From: Streptomyces sp. NBC_00878 | GTDB lineage: Bacteria > Actinomycetota > Actinomycetes > Streptomycetales > Streptomycetaceae | DNA: 64,000 nucleotides | NCBI RefSeq assembly: GCF_026341515.1 | Contig: NZ_JAPEOK010000003.1 | Span: 1 to 64,000, forward strand | Direction: 5' to 3' | Shown: in pieces, positions 35,428 to 43,923 of the stretch | Position numbering within the stretch: position 1 is the stretch's first letter | Layout of the letters: every line of letters begins with the position of its first letter | Program-made: the position numbers and the translations under genes | The notes under the pieces: model-generated | The model's input: only the letters and a program-made list of their open reading frames with translations | The model's database searches: none | Told to the model about the DNA's origin: nothing

Positions 35428-35988
35428 TCAGGCGGTGTGGTCGGCCAGGCGCCACGTCCGCAGGGTGATCTCCCGTCCCCTTGATGCCCGCAGGACGGGC
35501 GCGTCGTCGGTGAGTGCGAAGCCGGTGGACCGGGCGACGGCGATGCTGGCCGCGTTGTCCTCCTCGATGCACAGCACCACGCGCCGCGCTCCCGTGTGGC
35601 GCACGGCGTACGCGGAGACGAGGCGGACGGCCCGGGAGGCCAGCCCCTTGCCCCGGTGGGCGGCTCCCACGCCGTAGGCGATCTCGACGTCCCGCTCGTC
35701 GGTCTTGCTGCGGAACAGCAGCACCTCGCCCTGGGGCAGGACCCCGTCCGTGGTGATGGCGAGCTGCATTTTGCGTCCCTGCGCCCGCGCCTCCTGGGCC
35801 TCGGTGAGATAGAACTGCGCCGCCATCGTGTCGAACGGTGAGGCCACCGGGGTCCAGCGGGCGATCTCGGGGTCGTCGTACAGCGCGACCAGTGCGGGGA
35901 TGTCGTCCTCGGACCATTCGCGCAGGTGAATACCCTCTCCTTCGAGCCGCAGGTACGGAGGCGGGGCGAGTGTCAGCGGGCTGTCCAT
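35428..35988 (-). CDS. GNAT N-acetyltransferase (RimJ/RimL type)
   Basis: 186 residues. It begins with the RimJ/RimL pattern LRLEGEGIHLREWSEDDIPALVALYDDPEIARWTP. The acetyl-CoA-binding strand and loop are EIAYGVGAAHRGKGLASRAVRLVSAYA (about 112-138), and ARRVVLCIEEDNAASIAVARSTGF completes the fold. It probably acetylates an alpha-amine. It is on the same strand as the kinase-like gene, 55 bp upstream of it. Confidence 0.87.
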   Translation of the reverse strand: MDSPLTLAPPPYLRLEGEGIHLREWSEDDIPALVALYDDPEIARWTPVASPFDTMAAQFYLTEAQEARAQGRKMQLAITTDGVLPQGEVLLFRSKTDERDVEIAYGVGAAHRGKGLASRAVRLVSAYAVRHTGARRVVLCIEEDNAASIAVARSTGFALTDDAPVLRASRGREITLRTWRLADHTA

Positions 35989-36040
35989 GAGGCGATCCTG
36001 CCTCGCGGGCCGACGGCGGCCAAGGGTGCGTGCGTGCCGC

Positions 36041-37276
36041 TCACCGCACCACGGAGCGCTCCAGATCGGCGAGACCCTGGTCGGGAGTGGTCGCGCGGCG
36101 CACGGCCTCGCGGATCACCGAGGCGGGGTCGCCCTGGTGATAGACCCGCTCCGACGGTTCGATGCCGTCGAGGAACTCCTGGTAGCGCACCGCGTACGCG
36201 AGAGGGGCGAGCGGTTCGGCGACGGCCAGGGCGCGGGCCGGATCGCTGCCCGGCACCTGCTCCCGCCACGCGTCCGCCCAGACGCGGGCGGTATCCGCGC
36301 GTACGGCCTCGGAGAGGAAGGAGTGGACGCGCAGCGCGTCCAGGACCGGGTTGCCCCAGTGTGCGTCGGCGAAGTCGACGACCACCGGCGGGCCGCCGTC
36401 GCTGCGCCAGTTGCCGGGATGGAAGTCACCGTGCACGACCGTGTCCGGCAGCCCGCACTCGTCGAGCAGCCGCCAACGATGCGTCAACTCCCGTGCCACG
36501 TCCAGCTCGTGGGAGGTCAGCTCGGCGGAGACAGGGCCGTCGAGCAACCCACGGACCCGCTCGGCGAAGACGGACGTACGACGGTCCGGCAGACTCGCGG
36601 GCCGTTCCTCCGGCCACGCGGCGAGGGCCGCCTGCGCCGCGACGAAGCGCCGCACCCCGGACGCGGCGGTCTCCGCCGACGCCTTCCAGCAGTCCTCGCC
36701 GGGGATGTGCTCCATCAGGAAGCGGCCGTCGGCGGAGCCGAGAACGGTCGGGACCAGACCCGGATCGACCCGGGCGAAAGCGGCGATGACCTCCACCTCG
36801 TCCGAGGCGAAGCGCGGAGTGGCCTTCAGCCAGACCGGGCCCCGGCCGGTCGGCAGCCGGAAGAGCCCGGCCAGATTCCACGTGCGCCGCTGCTCCACCG
36901 GCCCGGTCACCGGCCGCCCCGCCGAGGCCAGGGTGCGCGTCGACCAGTCGAGCAGTTCCCGCAGCCCGTCGATCCGCGCCCAGGGAGTCCGCAGCGGGTC
37001 GTCCCCGTGCAACAGCCCTGGATTGGCCGGGAGTTGGAGCAGTACACCGGGGCGCTCCAAAGCCTCGACGTGGTACGTCACATGACCGTCCCGCCCGCCC
37101 TCCCCACCGTCCACGGACAGCAGGCGCACCACCAACACCCGCACCCCGAGCGCCTGTTGCAGTCGCCGGACTACCGGCTCGACCTCGGACCACCACGGCA
37201 CGTCGACGGAGAAGGGGCCGACGGCGCCGAGGAAGTCCTCACCCGACGTCACCCACGCACTGAAAGTTCGGCTCAC
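36041..37276 (-). CDS. Phosphotransferase (APH) family protein
   Basis: 411 residues from GTG 37276. An N-terminal extension (~100 residues; WWSEVEPVVRRLQQALGVRVLVVRLL) precedes an APH kinase fold. ATP lysine lies in GPVWLKATPRF, the catalytic loop is VVHGDFHPGNW, and the metal-binding motif is VVDFADAHWGNPVLD. The extension resembles the Nudix-associated or maltokinase-like N-terminal cap found in several actinobacterial APH proteins. Substrate unknown. It is divergent from the ArsR fusion gene. Confidence 0.82.
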   Translation of the reverse strand: MSRTFSAWVTSGEDFLGAVGPFSVDVPWWSEVEPVVRRLQQALGVRVLVVRLLSVDGGEGGRDGHVTYHVEALERPGVLLQLPANPGLLHGDDPLRTPWARIDGLRELLDWSTRTLASAGRPVTGPVEQRRTWNLAGLFRLPTGRGPVWLKATPRFASDEVEVIAAFARVDPGLVPTVLGSADGRFLMEHIPGEDCWKASAETAASGVRRFVAAQAALAAWPEERPASLPDRRTSVFAERVRGLLDGPVSAELTSHELDVARELTHRWRLLDECGLPDTVVHGDFHPGNWRSDGGPPVVVDFADAHWGNPVLDALRVHSFLSEAVRADTARVWADAWREQVPGSDPARALAVAEPLAPLAYAVRYQEFLDGIEPSERVYHQGDPASVIREAVRRATTPDQGLADLERSVVR

Positions 37277-37378
37277 CGCGACAGTGTGAGCGAGCCGGCC
37301 GCGCGCTGCCAGCGAATATCGCCGGGGTACCCCGGATGGCAGACGGCACCGGACGGGACGGCGGACGGTACCGAACGA

Positions 37379-37408
37379 TTGACATGCAGGTAATTACCTG
37401 CATAACGT
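37379..37408 (+). promoter_or_regulatory. Promoter with perfect palindromic operator in its spacer
   Basis: TTGACA (37379-37384) and TAACGT (37403-37408) are 18 bp apart. A perfect 20-bp palindrome, ATGCAGGTAA/TTACCTGCAT (37384-37403), fills the spacer. The expected transcription start is at the GTG codon 37414, so the mRNA would be leaderless. This is a textbook site for autorepression by the ArsR domain encoded next to it. Confidence 0.75.
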
Positions 37409-37413
37409 TGAGT

Positions 37414-38244
37414 GTGCGATCGGATGAGGAAGAGGAACCAGAGCCGGAGAGCGGACCAGTGCCGGGTGGGGACGCGGAGACGGACCAGGTCTTCAAAGCC
37501 CTGGCCGACGGGACGCGCAGGCGGCTGCTCGACAGGCTGCACGAGCACGGCGGACAGACGCTGGGGGAGCTGTGCGAGCGCATCGACATGACCCGTCAGT
37601 CGGTCACCCAGCACCTGGCCGTCCTGGAGGCGGCCAACCTGGTCAGCACGGTGCGGCGGGGGCGGGAAAAGCTGCACTACCTCAACCCCGTACCGCTTCA
37701 CGAGATCCAGGAGCGGTGGATCGACAAGTTCGAGCGCCCGCGTCTGCGCGCGCTCAGTGCGGTCAAGCGACGAGCCGAGGAAGACATGAGCGACAAGCCG
37801 ACATTCGTGTACGTCACCTACATCGCCAGCACACCCGAGAAGGTCTGGGACGCGCTCACCGACGCCGACCTGACCGCCGCGTACTGGGGTCACAGCAACG
37901 TCTCCGAGGACTGGCGCCCCGGCTCCCGGTGGGAGCATCGGCGCATCGACGGATCGGGGATCGCCGACGTGGTCGGCACCGTCGTGGAGAGCGAGCGGCC
38001 CACCCGGCTGGTGGCCACCTGGGCCGCGCCCGAGGACGAGGGGCAGCAGGACAAGCACTCCAGGGTCACCTACGACATCCGGCCGCACGGCGGGATCGTC
38101 CGGCTGACTGTCACGCACGAGGACCTCGCCGACGAGACCGCGGTCAAGGAGGTGTCCGCGGGCTGGCCCGCCGTGCTGGCCAACCTGAAGTCGCTCCTCG
38201 AAACGGGCAGTCCGCTGCCGCAGGAGCCGTGGCTGGTGCCGTAG
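37414..38244 (+). CDS. ArsR-type HTH fused to SRPBCC (AHSA1) domain
   Basis: 276 residues. The winged helix (about residues 22-105) reads VFKALADGTRRRLLDRLHEHGG, then DMTRQSVTQHLAVLEAANLV and the wing RRGREKLHYL. No metal-binding cysteine pair is seen, so the ligand is not an As/Cd-type metal. The SRPBCC domain (about 125-270) starts YVTYIASTPEKVWDALTDADL. Such pairs are usually separate adjacent genes; here they are one chain. GTG 37414 is chosen from the promoter spacing. ATG 37384 lies inside the operator, and GTG 37459 has a weak GGAG and is an alternative. Confidence 0.85.
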   Translation: MRSDEEEEPEPESGPVPGGDAETDQVFKALADGTRRRLLDRLHEHGGQTLGELCERIDMTRQSVTQHLAVLEAANLVSTVRRGREKLHYLNPVPLHEIQERWIDKFERPRLRALSAVKRRAEEDMSDKPTFVYVTYIASTPEKVWDALTDADLTAAYWGHSNVSEDWRPGSRWEHRRIDGSGIADVVGTVVESERPTRLVATWAAPEDEGQQDKHSRVTYDIRPHGGIVRLTVTHEDLADETAVKEVSAGWPAVLANLKSLLETGSPLPQEPWLVP

Positions 38245-38251
38245 CGCCGAC

Positions 38252-38282
38252 CGGGCCGGGCGCACATGCGTCGGCCGGCCCG
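38252..38282. terminator. Hairpin between convergent genes
   Basis: CGGGCCGG and CCGGCCCG pair across a 15-nt loop that can fold further (GCGCA/TGCGT). It lies between the ArsR fusion and the SPW protein and could end both transcripts. Confidence 0.55.
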
Positions 38283-38333
38283 CGGCGTGAACGCGCGGAC
38301 CGGCCGACGGTCCTCATCGGCGCAGACGTCCTG

Positions 38334-38774
38334 CTACGTCTGTGATGTGCTCTTCGCGGACGTGGCCGCGCACAGGAACCCCAGCACCACGGCGAGAGCG
38401 CCGATGATGATGTTGTTGAGCACGACGCCCGTGTCAGGGCTCTCGCCGACGATCCAGGGCGAGATGATCAACCACGTACCCATGGCGCACATGGCCCAGC
38501 TCAGGCCGTACATCCGGGTCGGGGTGGTGGTGAATCCGAGGGCCAGTACGCCTATCGCGATGCCCATGATGAGGTTGTGCGTCACGAGTGCGGGCTGGCT
38601 TGTCGTGTAGTGGAGTATCCACGGGGAGGTGGCGCAGTACAGACCGAGCAGGAACACCGGTCCGTCCACGAGCGCCACATCGCGACCACCGAGCATGCGG
38701 GCGTAACGGTCCCGCATTTCGGATACATCAGGGTGGCTGGTGATGTCACCCCGGGTGTTCGAGACGTTGGCCAT
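38334..38774 (-). CDS. SPW repeat membrane protein
   Basis: 146 residues with four membrane helices. The two SPW motifs are TSPWILHY (about 48-55) and ISPWIVGE (about 104-111), each at the end of a helix pair, which defines the SPW family. The N-terminal ~35 residues are cytosolic and polar. Function is unknown; many actinomycetes have it in stress- or sigma-factor-linked positions. An ECF sigma remnant lies directly upstream on the same strand. Confidence 0.85.
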   Translation of the reverse strand: MANVSNTRGDITSHPDVSEMRDRYARMLGGRDVALVDGPVFLLGLYCATSPWILHYTTSQPALVTHNLIMGIAIGVLALGFTTTPTRMYGLSWAMCAMGTWLIISPWIVGESPDTGVVLNNIIIGALAVVLGFLCAATSAKSTSQT

Positions 38775-38899
38775 GACTCGACTCCTTTGTCTCTGCAGGC
38801 CTGACCGCGACTGTGCGGTATGCGGTAGACGCCGCGTACGTACATTCTGCTCTTATTTCTTCTTTATGTGTAGAGGTGGGCGGGTCGGAGGCGCCTGGA

Positions 38900-39010
38900 G
38901 ATGCGTAGCCCGCACGCAGACAGTGACGCAGCGGATACAGCCCGCGTTGGACGTGGCTCTTGACCGTCCCCGGCGGCCGGCCCGTGCGCTGGGCGAACCG
39001 GCCGTGCGTA
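38900..39010 (-). pseudogene. Fragment of an ECF sigma factor (region 4)
   Basis: The minus strand encodes GRFAQRTGRPPGTVKSHVQR followed by GLYPLRHCLRAG, the helix-turn-helix of sigma region 4 (compare IAERTGRPLGTVKSRIRRGL). Regions 2 and the linker are absent and no start or ribosome site fits. It is a decayed C-terminal remnant between the SPW gene and photolyase. Confidence 0.6.
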
Positions 39011-39043
39011 CCGGGACCGGTGGCCCGAGGAACCGGCGGGGCC

Positions 39044-40417
39044 TCAGGCCTGCCCGCGAGCATGTCTGAAACGCGCCAGCCCGTCGGCGAGTTCGATGAT
39101 CGGGCCGGGATAGTCGTGGGCGGCGCGTTCGTGGCCCTCGAGTTTCCACGGCTCGTGCACGGCGGCCCCGTCGAGCCCTTCGAGTTCGGGCACCCAGCGC
39201 CTGACGTACGTGCCGTCCGGGTCGTACCGCTTGCCCTGGAGGACCGGATTGAGGACCCGATTGGGCCGGGTGTCGGTGCCGGTTCCCGCCACCCACTGCC
39301 AGTTGAGCTGGTTGTTCGCGACGTCGCCGTCCACCAGCAGTTCCAGGAAGTGACGGGCGCCGATCCGCCAGTCGACGTACAGCGTCTTCGTGAGGAAGCT
39401 CGCGGTCAGCAGGCGTCCCCGGTTGTGCATCCAGCCCTCGTACCGTAGTTGGCGCATGGCCGCGTCGACGACGGGATAGCCGGTCCGCCCCTCCTTCCAG
39501 GCATCGATGTCCTGTGCGGCCGAGGTCTGCGACCGCCACAGGTCGCGCCGGGTGCGGTAGTCCGCCGTGGCGGCGTCCGGCCGTGCGGCCAGCACCTGAT
39601 GGTGGAAGTCCCGCCACGCGAGCTGCCGTACGAACGCCTCGGCGCCCGGCCCGCCCGCCTTCCGCGCCCGGTGGACGAGCTCGACGGGAGACAGCGTGCC
39701 GAAGTGCAGGTGCGGGGAGAGGCGCGAGGTGGCGTCCCCGGGCAGGTCGTCGTGGCGATCGTCGTACGAGCCGATCCCGGCCCGCAGCCAGGCCGTCAGC
39801 TGGTTCCTGCCCTCCGTCTCGCCGCCCGCGGCCAGCCCCTCCGACAGCCCGGACAGATCCCCGCGCCCAGGAAGTGCTTCCGAACCGATGCCCTCCGGTA
39901 CGTGCACGGTGCGGGGTGCGCCGAGCACGTCACGCAGGTGCCGGCGTGCCCAGTGCCGGAAGTACGGCGTGAAGACGGCGAAGTGGTCGGAGGCGGCCGG
40001 GGTCACGGCCCCCGGTGCCAGCGCGGTGACCACCGCGTCGTGCACGTGCAGCCGGCGCCCCTCCGACTCCAGGGCGGTGCGCAGCCGTTCCTCACGCCGG
40101 TGGGCGTAGGCACTCGCACCGGCCGCCATGTGGACCTCGTCGGCGTCCGTCTCCGTGACCACCCTGCACACCTGGTCGACGACATCGCCGGACCGGAACA
40201 CGAGTCGGCCGCCGCGCTCACGCAGTCCCGCGTCGAGATCCCGCAGACAGTCGGCGAGGAACGCCAGCCGGTTCGGAGCGGCGAATCCGGCCTCGTCGAC
40301 GGCCCGGTCACGGACGAACAGAGGCACCACCGCGCTGGAGCCGTCGAGCGCCGCACGGAGCGGTGGATGATCGTGCAGTCGCAGGTCGGAGGTGAACAGG
40401 ACGACCGAGACGTTCAT
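39044..40417 (-). CDS. phrB: Deoxyribodipyrimidine photolyase
   Basis: 457 residues from ATG 40417 (GGGAG seven bases upstream). The N-terminal antenna domain MNVSVVLFTSDLRLHDHPPL is followed by the FAD-binding catalytic domain with TSRLSPHLHFGTLSP, LAWRDFHHQVL, DAAMRQLRYEGWMHNRGR, and DWRIGARHFLELLVDGDVANNQLNWQWVAG. The last segment carries the FAD and electron-transfer Trp residues of class I CPD photolyases. It repairs UV pyrimidine dimers using light. The SDR/DUF2867 gene upstream on the same strand is a frequent photolyase neighbour. Confidence 0.92.
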   Translation of the reverse strand: MNVSVVLFTSDLRLHDHPPLRAALDGSSAVVPLFVRDRAVDEAGFAAPNRLAFLADCLRDLDAGLRERGGRLVFRSGDVVDQVCRVVTETDADEVHMAAGASAYAHRREERLRTALESEGRRLHVHDAVVTALAPGAVTPAASDHFAVFTPYFRHWARRHLRDVLGAPRTVHVPEGIGSEALPGRGDLSGLSEGLAAGGETEGRNQLTAWLRAGIGSYDDRHDDLPGDATSRLSPHLHFGTLSPVELVHRARKAGGPGAEAFVRQLAWRDFHHQVLAARPDAATADYRTRRDLWRSQTSAAQDIDAWKEGRTGYPVVDAAMRQLRYEGWMHNRGRLLTASFLTKTLYVDWRIGARHFLELLVDGDVANNQLNWQWVAGTGTDTRPNRVLNPVLQGKRYDPDGTYVRRWVPELEGLDGAAVHEPWKLEGHERAAHDYPGPIIELADGLARFRHARGQA

Positions 40418-40505
40418 GACACGACTCCCGAATTCCGGGCCGGGACGGGGCGGGGGCGGGGGCGGCGCGGGACAGGCAGGGACGGTGGGCGTCGGGCACC
40501 GGCCA

Positions 40506-42035
40506 TCAGCCCCCGGGCGTGCCGAGCCGCGCCGCAGCGGGCTCCGTCCTGGCCGCGGTCCGGGCGATGTTGCGGGCCATGCCGCCGAACACGACCGCGT
40601 GGAACGGCGACACGCTCCACCAGTAGGCGTGGCCGAGCAGTCCGTGCGGATGGAAGAGGGCGCGCTGGCGGTAACGGACGCCGCCGTCGTCGTCCGTGTC
40701 GACGTACATCTCCAGCCATGCGAGGCCCGGCAGGCGCATCTCGGCGCGCAGCCGCAGCAGGTGTCCTCGTTCGATCTCCTCGACGCGCCAGAAGTCGAGC
40801 GAGTCGCCGACCCGCAGGCGTGCCGCGTCGCGGCGCCCTCGGCGCAGGCCCACCCCGCCGGCCAGCCGGTCCAGCCAACCGCGCACGGCCCAGGCGAGGG
40901 GCAAGGAGTACCAGCCGTTGTCACCGCCGATGCCCTCGATCACCCGCCACAGGGCCTCGGGCGGGGCGTCGACCGACAACTCGCGCCGGTCTGTGTAGAG
41001 GCTGCCGCCCGCCCAGTCGGGGTCGGTCGGCAGCGGGTCGCTCGGGGCACCCGGCACCGAGGCGGACGACCAGCGCGTGGCGACCCGCGCCTCCCGGACG
41101 CGTCGCAGCGCAAGCCGCACCGACTCCTCGAAGCCGATCGGCCCGCCCGGCGGGTCGGGCACATGCCGGGCGATGTCGTGCTCGTGGCAGACGACCTCGT
41201 GGCGCAGTGACTCGGTGAGCGGGCGCGCGATGGAACTCGGTACGGGCGTGACCAGCCCGACCCAGTGGCTGGACAGCCCAGGCGTCAGCACCGGCACCGG
41301 CACGATCAGCCGACGCGGCAGGCCCGCGACCGCCGCGTATCTGACCATCATCTCCCGGTACGTCAGGATCTCCGGACCGCCGATGTCGAAGGCCCGGCTG
41401 ACGTCGTCCGGCATCCGCGCGGCGCCCACCAGCGTGCGCAGCACGTCCCGTACCGCGATGGGCTGGATCCGCGTACGGACCCAGCTCGGAGTGACCATCA
41501 CCGGCAGCCGTTCGGTGAGGTAGCGCAGCATCTCGAAGGACGCCGAACCCGAACCGATGATGACCGCCGCGCGCAGCACGGTCGTCGGCACCCCGGAGTC
41601 CAGCAGGACGCGGCCGACCTCGGCCCGGGACCGCAGATGCGGCGACAGCTCCTTCTCCGGTACCCCGGCGGGGGTGAGCCCGCCCAGATAGACGATCCGG
41701 CGTACGCCCGCCTCCCGTGCCTGTTCCCCGAAGGTGCGCGCCGCCCTGCGGTCGACCTCCTCGAAGCCCTTGCCCGTGCCGAGGGCGTGCACCAGGTAGT
41801 ACGCGACGTCGATGTCCTGCATCGCCCCGGCGACGGACGCGGGGTCGGTGACGTCCCCGCGCACCACCTCGACGTCGCCCGCCCACTCGTGGTCGCGGAG
41901 GGCGCCGGGGGAGCGGGCCATACAGCGCACCCGGTGGCCCGCGGCGAGGAGCTCCGGGACGAGCCGGCCGCCGATGTACCCCGTCGCGCCCGTCACCAGG
42001 CACCGCAGCCCGCCTTCCCAGACGTCACTGCTCAT
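40506..42035 (-). CDS. SDR family oxidoreductase with C-terminal DUF2867 domain
   Basis: 509 residues. An atypical/extended SDR Rossmann domain starts CLVTGATGYIGGRLVPELLAAGH (TGxxGYxG nucleotide loop near 15-21), then ARSPGAL, DVTDPASV and YYLVHALG; the catalytic Tyr motif is altered as in YbjT-like proteins. Residues ~345-495 form a DUF2867/SRPBCC-like domain (SLYTDRRELSVDAPPEALWRVIEGIGG, WYSLPLAWAVRGWLDRL). Role unknown, possibly in light- or redox-stress response given the photolyase next to it. Confidence 0.85.
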   Translation of the reverse strand: MSSDVWEGGLRCLVTGATGYIGGRLVPELLAAGHRVRCMARSPGALRDHEWAGDVEVVRGDVTDPASVAGAMQDIDVAYYLVHALGTGKGFEEVDRRAARTFGEQAREAGVRRIVYLGGLTPAGVPEKELSPHLRSRAEVGRVLLDSGVPTTVLRAAVIIGSGSASFEMLRYLTERLPVMVTPSWVRTRIQPIAVRDVLRTLVGAARMPDDVSRAFDIGGPEILTYREMMVRYAAVAGLPRRLIVPVPVLTPGLSSHWVGLVTPVPSSIARPLTESLRHEVVCHEHDIARHVPDPPGGPIGFEESVRLALRRVREARVATRWSSASVPGAPSDPLPTDPDWAGGSLYTDRRELSVDAPPEALWRVIEGIGGDNGWYSLPLAWAVRGWLDRLAGGVGLRRGRRDAARLRVGDSLDFWRVEEIERGHLLRLRAEMRLPGLAWLEMYVDTDDDGGVRYRQRALFHPHGLLGHAYWWSVSPFHAVVFGGMARNIARTAARTEPAAARLGTPGG

Positions 42036-42216
42036 GAGTTCTCAGCCTTCCGTTTCGGTGTCCCTCCCTGATCACTTCCCTGGTGAAGGCCCCCTTGGAT
42101 GCGCCGATCGGGCCATTGCGGCCATCCGGGTCGCGGGTGCCTGCACATGTTTTCGCAGATGGGGGGCAGACGAACTCGAGAAGAGCCGTTGGTCGATGCT
42201 GGAGGTGGCTGCCGTC

Positions 42217-42384
42217 ATGGGCACGAAGGTGCTGGAGAGGTTCCCCGCGGGAGCCCCGCGCGGATCATGGCCCGCGGAGGAGTACGCGGCGCTGCGTCGC
42301 GCCGAGGGGCAGCCTGCGGCGGTCGTGATGGACCTGAAGTCGGACACCTTCCTCGTGGTGGTACCGGCGCTCGACGAGGACTGA
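42217..42384 (+). CDS. Small conserved Streptomyces protein
   Basis: 55 residues: MGTKVLERFPAGAPRGSWPA, then EEYAALRRAEGQPAAVVMDL and KSDTFLVVV. It matches a short Streptomyces family with the same PRGSWPAEEYA core and a VVMDL-DTFLVV end, whose function is unknown. GGAGGTGG lies 11-16 bases upstream; ATG 42196 is an alternative adding seven residues. It is soluble. The gene is convergent with the LysR gene. Confidence 0.65.
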   Translation: MGTKVLERFPAGAPRGSWPAEEYAALRRAEGQPAAVVMDLKSDTFLVVVPALDED

Positions 42385-42469
42385 TTCCCGCGCGGGGTGG
42401 TCCCTGCCGGAGGCGAGACCCGACCGGCGCCGGTCATGATCGGCGCCGTGTCACCCGGTCCGCGCCGTG

Positions 42470-43390
42470 TCACGGTCGCCCGGTCACCGTCCCCCCGAGT
42501 GCCGCCGCCCGGCGCACGAAGGCCTCGTGCAGATCGTGGGCGGCCCGCGGCACCGAGTCCGCCTTGCGCCGCTGGAGCATCAGCAGCACCCGCGTCGAGT
42601 CGTCGGCCAGCGGACGGCAGGTGATCGTGCCCTGCCGCTCCAGCGGGTCGTCGATCACGCTGAAATCGGGCAGGACCGTGGCCCCCAGCCCCTCCGCCAC
42701 CATCAGCTTGCCCATCTCCGCGCCGTCGGTGGAGTAGGCGAAGGACGGCTCACGACCGCCCAGCAGACGGTGCACGTACCGGTGCATCACATAGCCGGAG
42801 CGCATCGCGATGAGCGGCTCGGCGAGCAGGTCGGACACGGACACCACCGACAGCGACGCGAGTGGACTGTCCGGCCGTACGCACACCACCGGCCGTCCGC
42901 GCAGCAGCTCCGTGGCCTCGAAGTCGGCGGCCACGTCATCACCCTCCAGGTGGTTCACCAGACCGAGGTCGAAACCGCCCTCCGACAGGGCCCGGTGGAT
43001 CTCCGACTGCTGGGCGCCGACGACCTCCACCTGCGTCGCCGGGTGCGTGGCCCGGAACTCCCGTACGGCCGGAATGAGCAGCGGCACCGTCGCCGCGTTC
43101 ACCGTGCCGACGCGCACCATCCGGCTGATGCGGTGCTGCTCGCCCGCGGCGCCCCGCAGCCGGTCCACCGCGTCGAGGACGTTGATGATGTGCGGCAGGA
43201 GCTCCCGCCCCTCCGCGCTCATCCTCGCGCCGGTCCGCTTGCGCTCCAGGAGGTCGACCCCGAGTTCGCGCTCCAGATTCCGTACGGTCTCGCTCAACGC
43301 GGGCTGGGAGAGGTGGAGTTCCTCGGCGGCCCGGCGCAACGAGCCGAGCCGGGTGACCGCCGCGATGTATTCCAGCTGCTCTGTTCGCAC
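42470..43390 (-). CDS. LysR-family transcriptional regulator
   Basis: 306 residues from GTG 43390 (VRTEQLEYIAAVTRLGSLRR), the normal LysR length; GTG 43441 would add 17 unneeded residues. The winged HTH is AAEELHLSQPALSETVRNLERELGVDLLER (about 20-50). The effector domain starts near residue 90 (VRVGTVNAATVPLLIPAVREF) and ends PRAAHDLHEAFVRRA. No ribosome site is seen, suggesting a leaderless transcript. It is divergent from the leader peptide and ssu genes by about 140 bp, so it may be the CysB/Cbl-like regulator of sulfonate use. Confidence 0.88.
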   Translation of the reverse strand: MRTEQLEYIAAVTRLGSLRRAAEELHLSQPALSETVRNLERELGVDLLERKRTGARMSAEGRELLPHIINVLDAVDRLRGAAGEQHRISRMVRVGTVNAATVPLLIPAVREFRATHPATQVEVVGAQQSEIHRALSEGGFDLGLVNHLEGDDVAADFEATELLRGRPVVCVRPDSPLASLSVVSVSDLLAEPLIAMRSGYVMHRYVHRLLGGREPSFAYSTDGAEMGKLMVAEGLGATVLPDFSVIDDPLERQGTITCRPLADDSTRVLLMLQRRKADSVPRAAHDLHEAFVRRAAALGGTVTGRP

Positions 43391-43527
43391 CGCAGCAGAA
43401 TGCTGCGCCCGCTCCGACCTGTTCAAGGGCTGCCCTGTCACACCTTCGTGAAATTCGCCGGTCCGCGATGCGAGACCGATCGGGTATTCCTTGACGGTCC
43501 CGACCGGCGGCTGCCACGATCGGGAAC

Positions 43528-43611
43528 ATGACGATGCGACTGGACCTCACGCGGCGACGCCATGTCGACCTCGCGCGTGTCTCCAGCGCCGCATGTTGCC
43601 GCGCGGCCTGA
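43528..43611 (+). CDS. Cysteine-containing leader peptide upstream of ssu genes
   Basis: 27 codons beginning MTMRLDLTRRRHVDLARVSS and ending AACCRAA-stop. This matches the actinobacterial putative leader-peptide family (MRL-LTRRxHVDLxRVxSAxC) found before sulfur-assimilation genes. Adjacent Cys-Cys codons near the stop suggest that cysteinyl-tRNA supply is sensed by ribosome stalling. CGGGAA lies just upstream. About 310 bases separate it from ssuE. Confidence 0.8.
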   Translation: MTMRLDLTRRRHVDLARVSSAACCRAA

Positions 43612-43682
43612 TCCACCGGATCCGCTGCGCCTCACCCCCCTCTTCCTCCCGGCATTCCGACGCCCACGGCTGCCGACAAGCC

Positions 43683-43865
43683 GTGCGTCGCTTTACGTCG
43701 CCCGAATTCGGCAGCGCATCGGCTCCCACCGAATTCGACCTGCCCGAATTCCCCGCAACAAGGGAAAAGGCCGAGTACTTCGGCCGCCGCGTACCGCCCC
43801 TCGTACGTGAACCGGAAGCCCAACTCCCGCACACCGAGCCCGAGTCCGCGCCCGTCCACGCGTGA
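43683..43865 (+). CDS. Possible small protein, low confidence
   Basis: GTG 43683 opens a 60-residue frame starting VRRFTSPEFGSASAPTEFDL and ending EPESAPVHA. It lies in the 312-bp gap between the leader peptide and ssuE. Third-position G+C is modest (about two-thirds), below the local norm, and no ribosome site is visible. Three PEF/TEF motifs correspond to three CCGAATTC DNA repeats. The region may be untranslated leader rather than coding. Confidence 0.25.
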   Translation: MRRFTSPEFGSASAPTEFDLPEFPATREKAEYFGRRVPPLVREPEAQLPHTEPESAPVHA

Positions 43866-43923
43866 CCGCCCACCCCGTGGTGTCTCCCGCACGGAGGCAC
43901 CCCTCTGTCCCGAAAGAGGGCCC

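Noticed and set aside
42036..42216. tRNA-like fold between the SDR gene and the small protein gene
   Set aside because: No T-loop GGTTCGAATCC-type motif or acceptor pairing.
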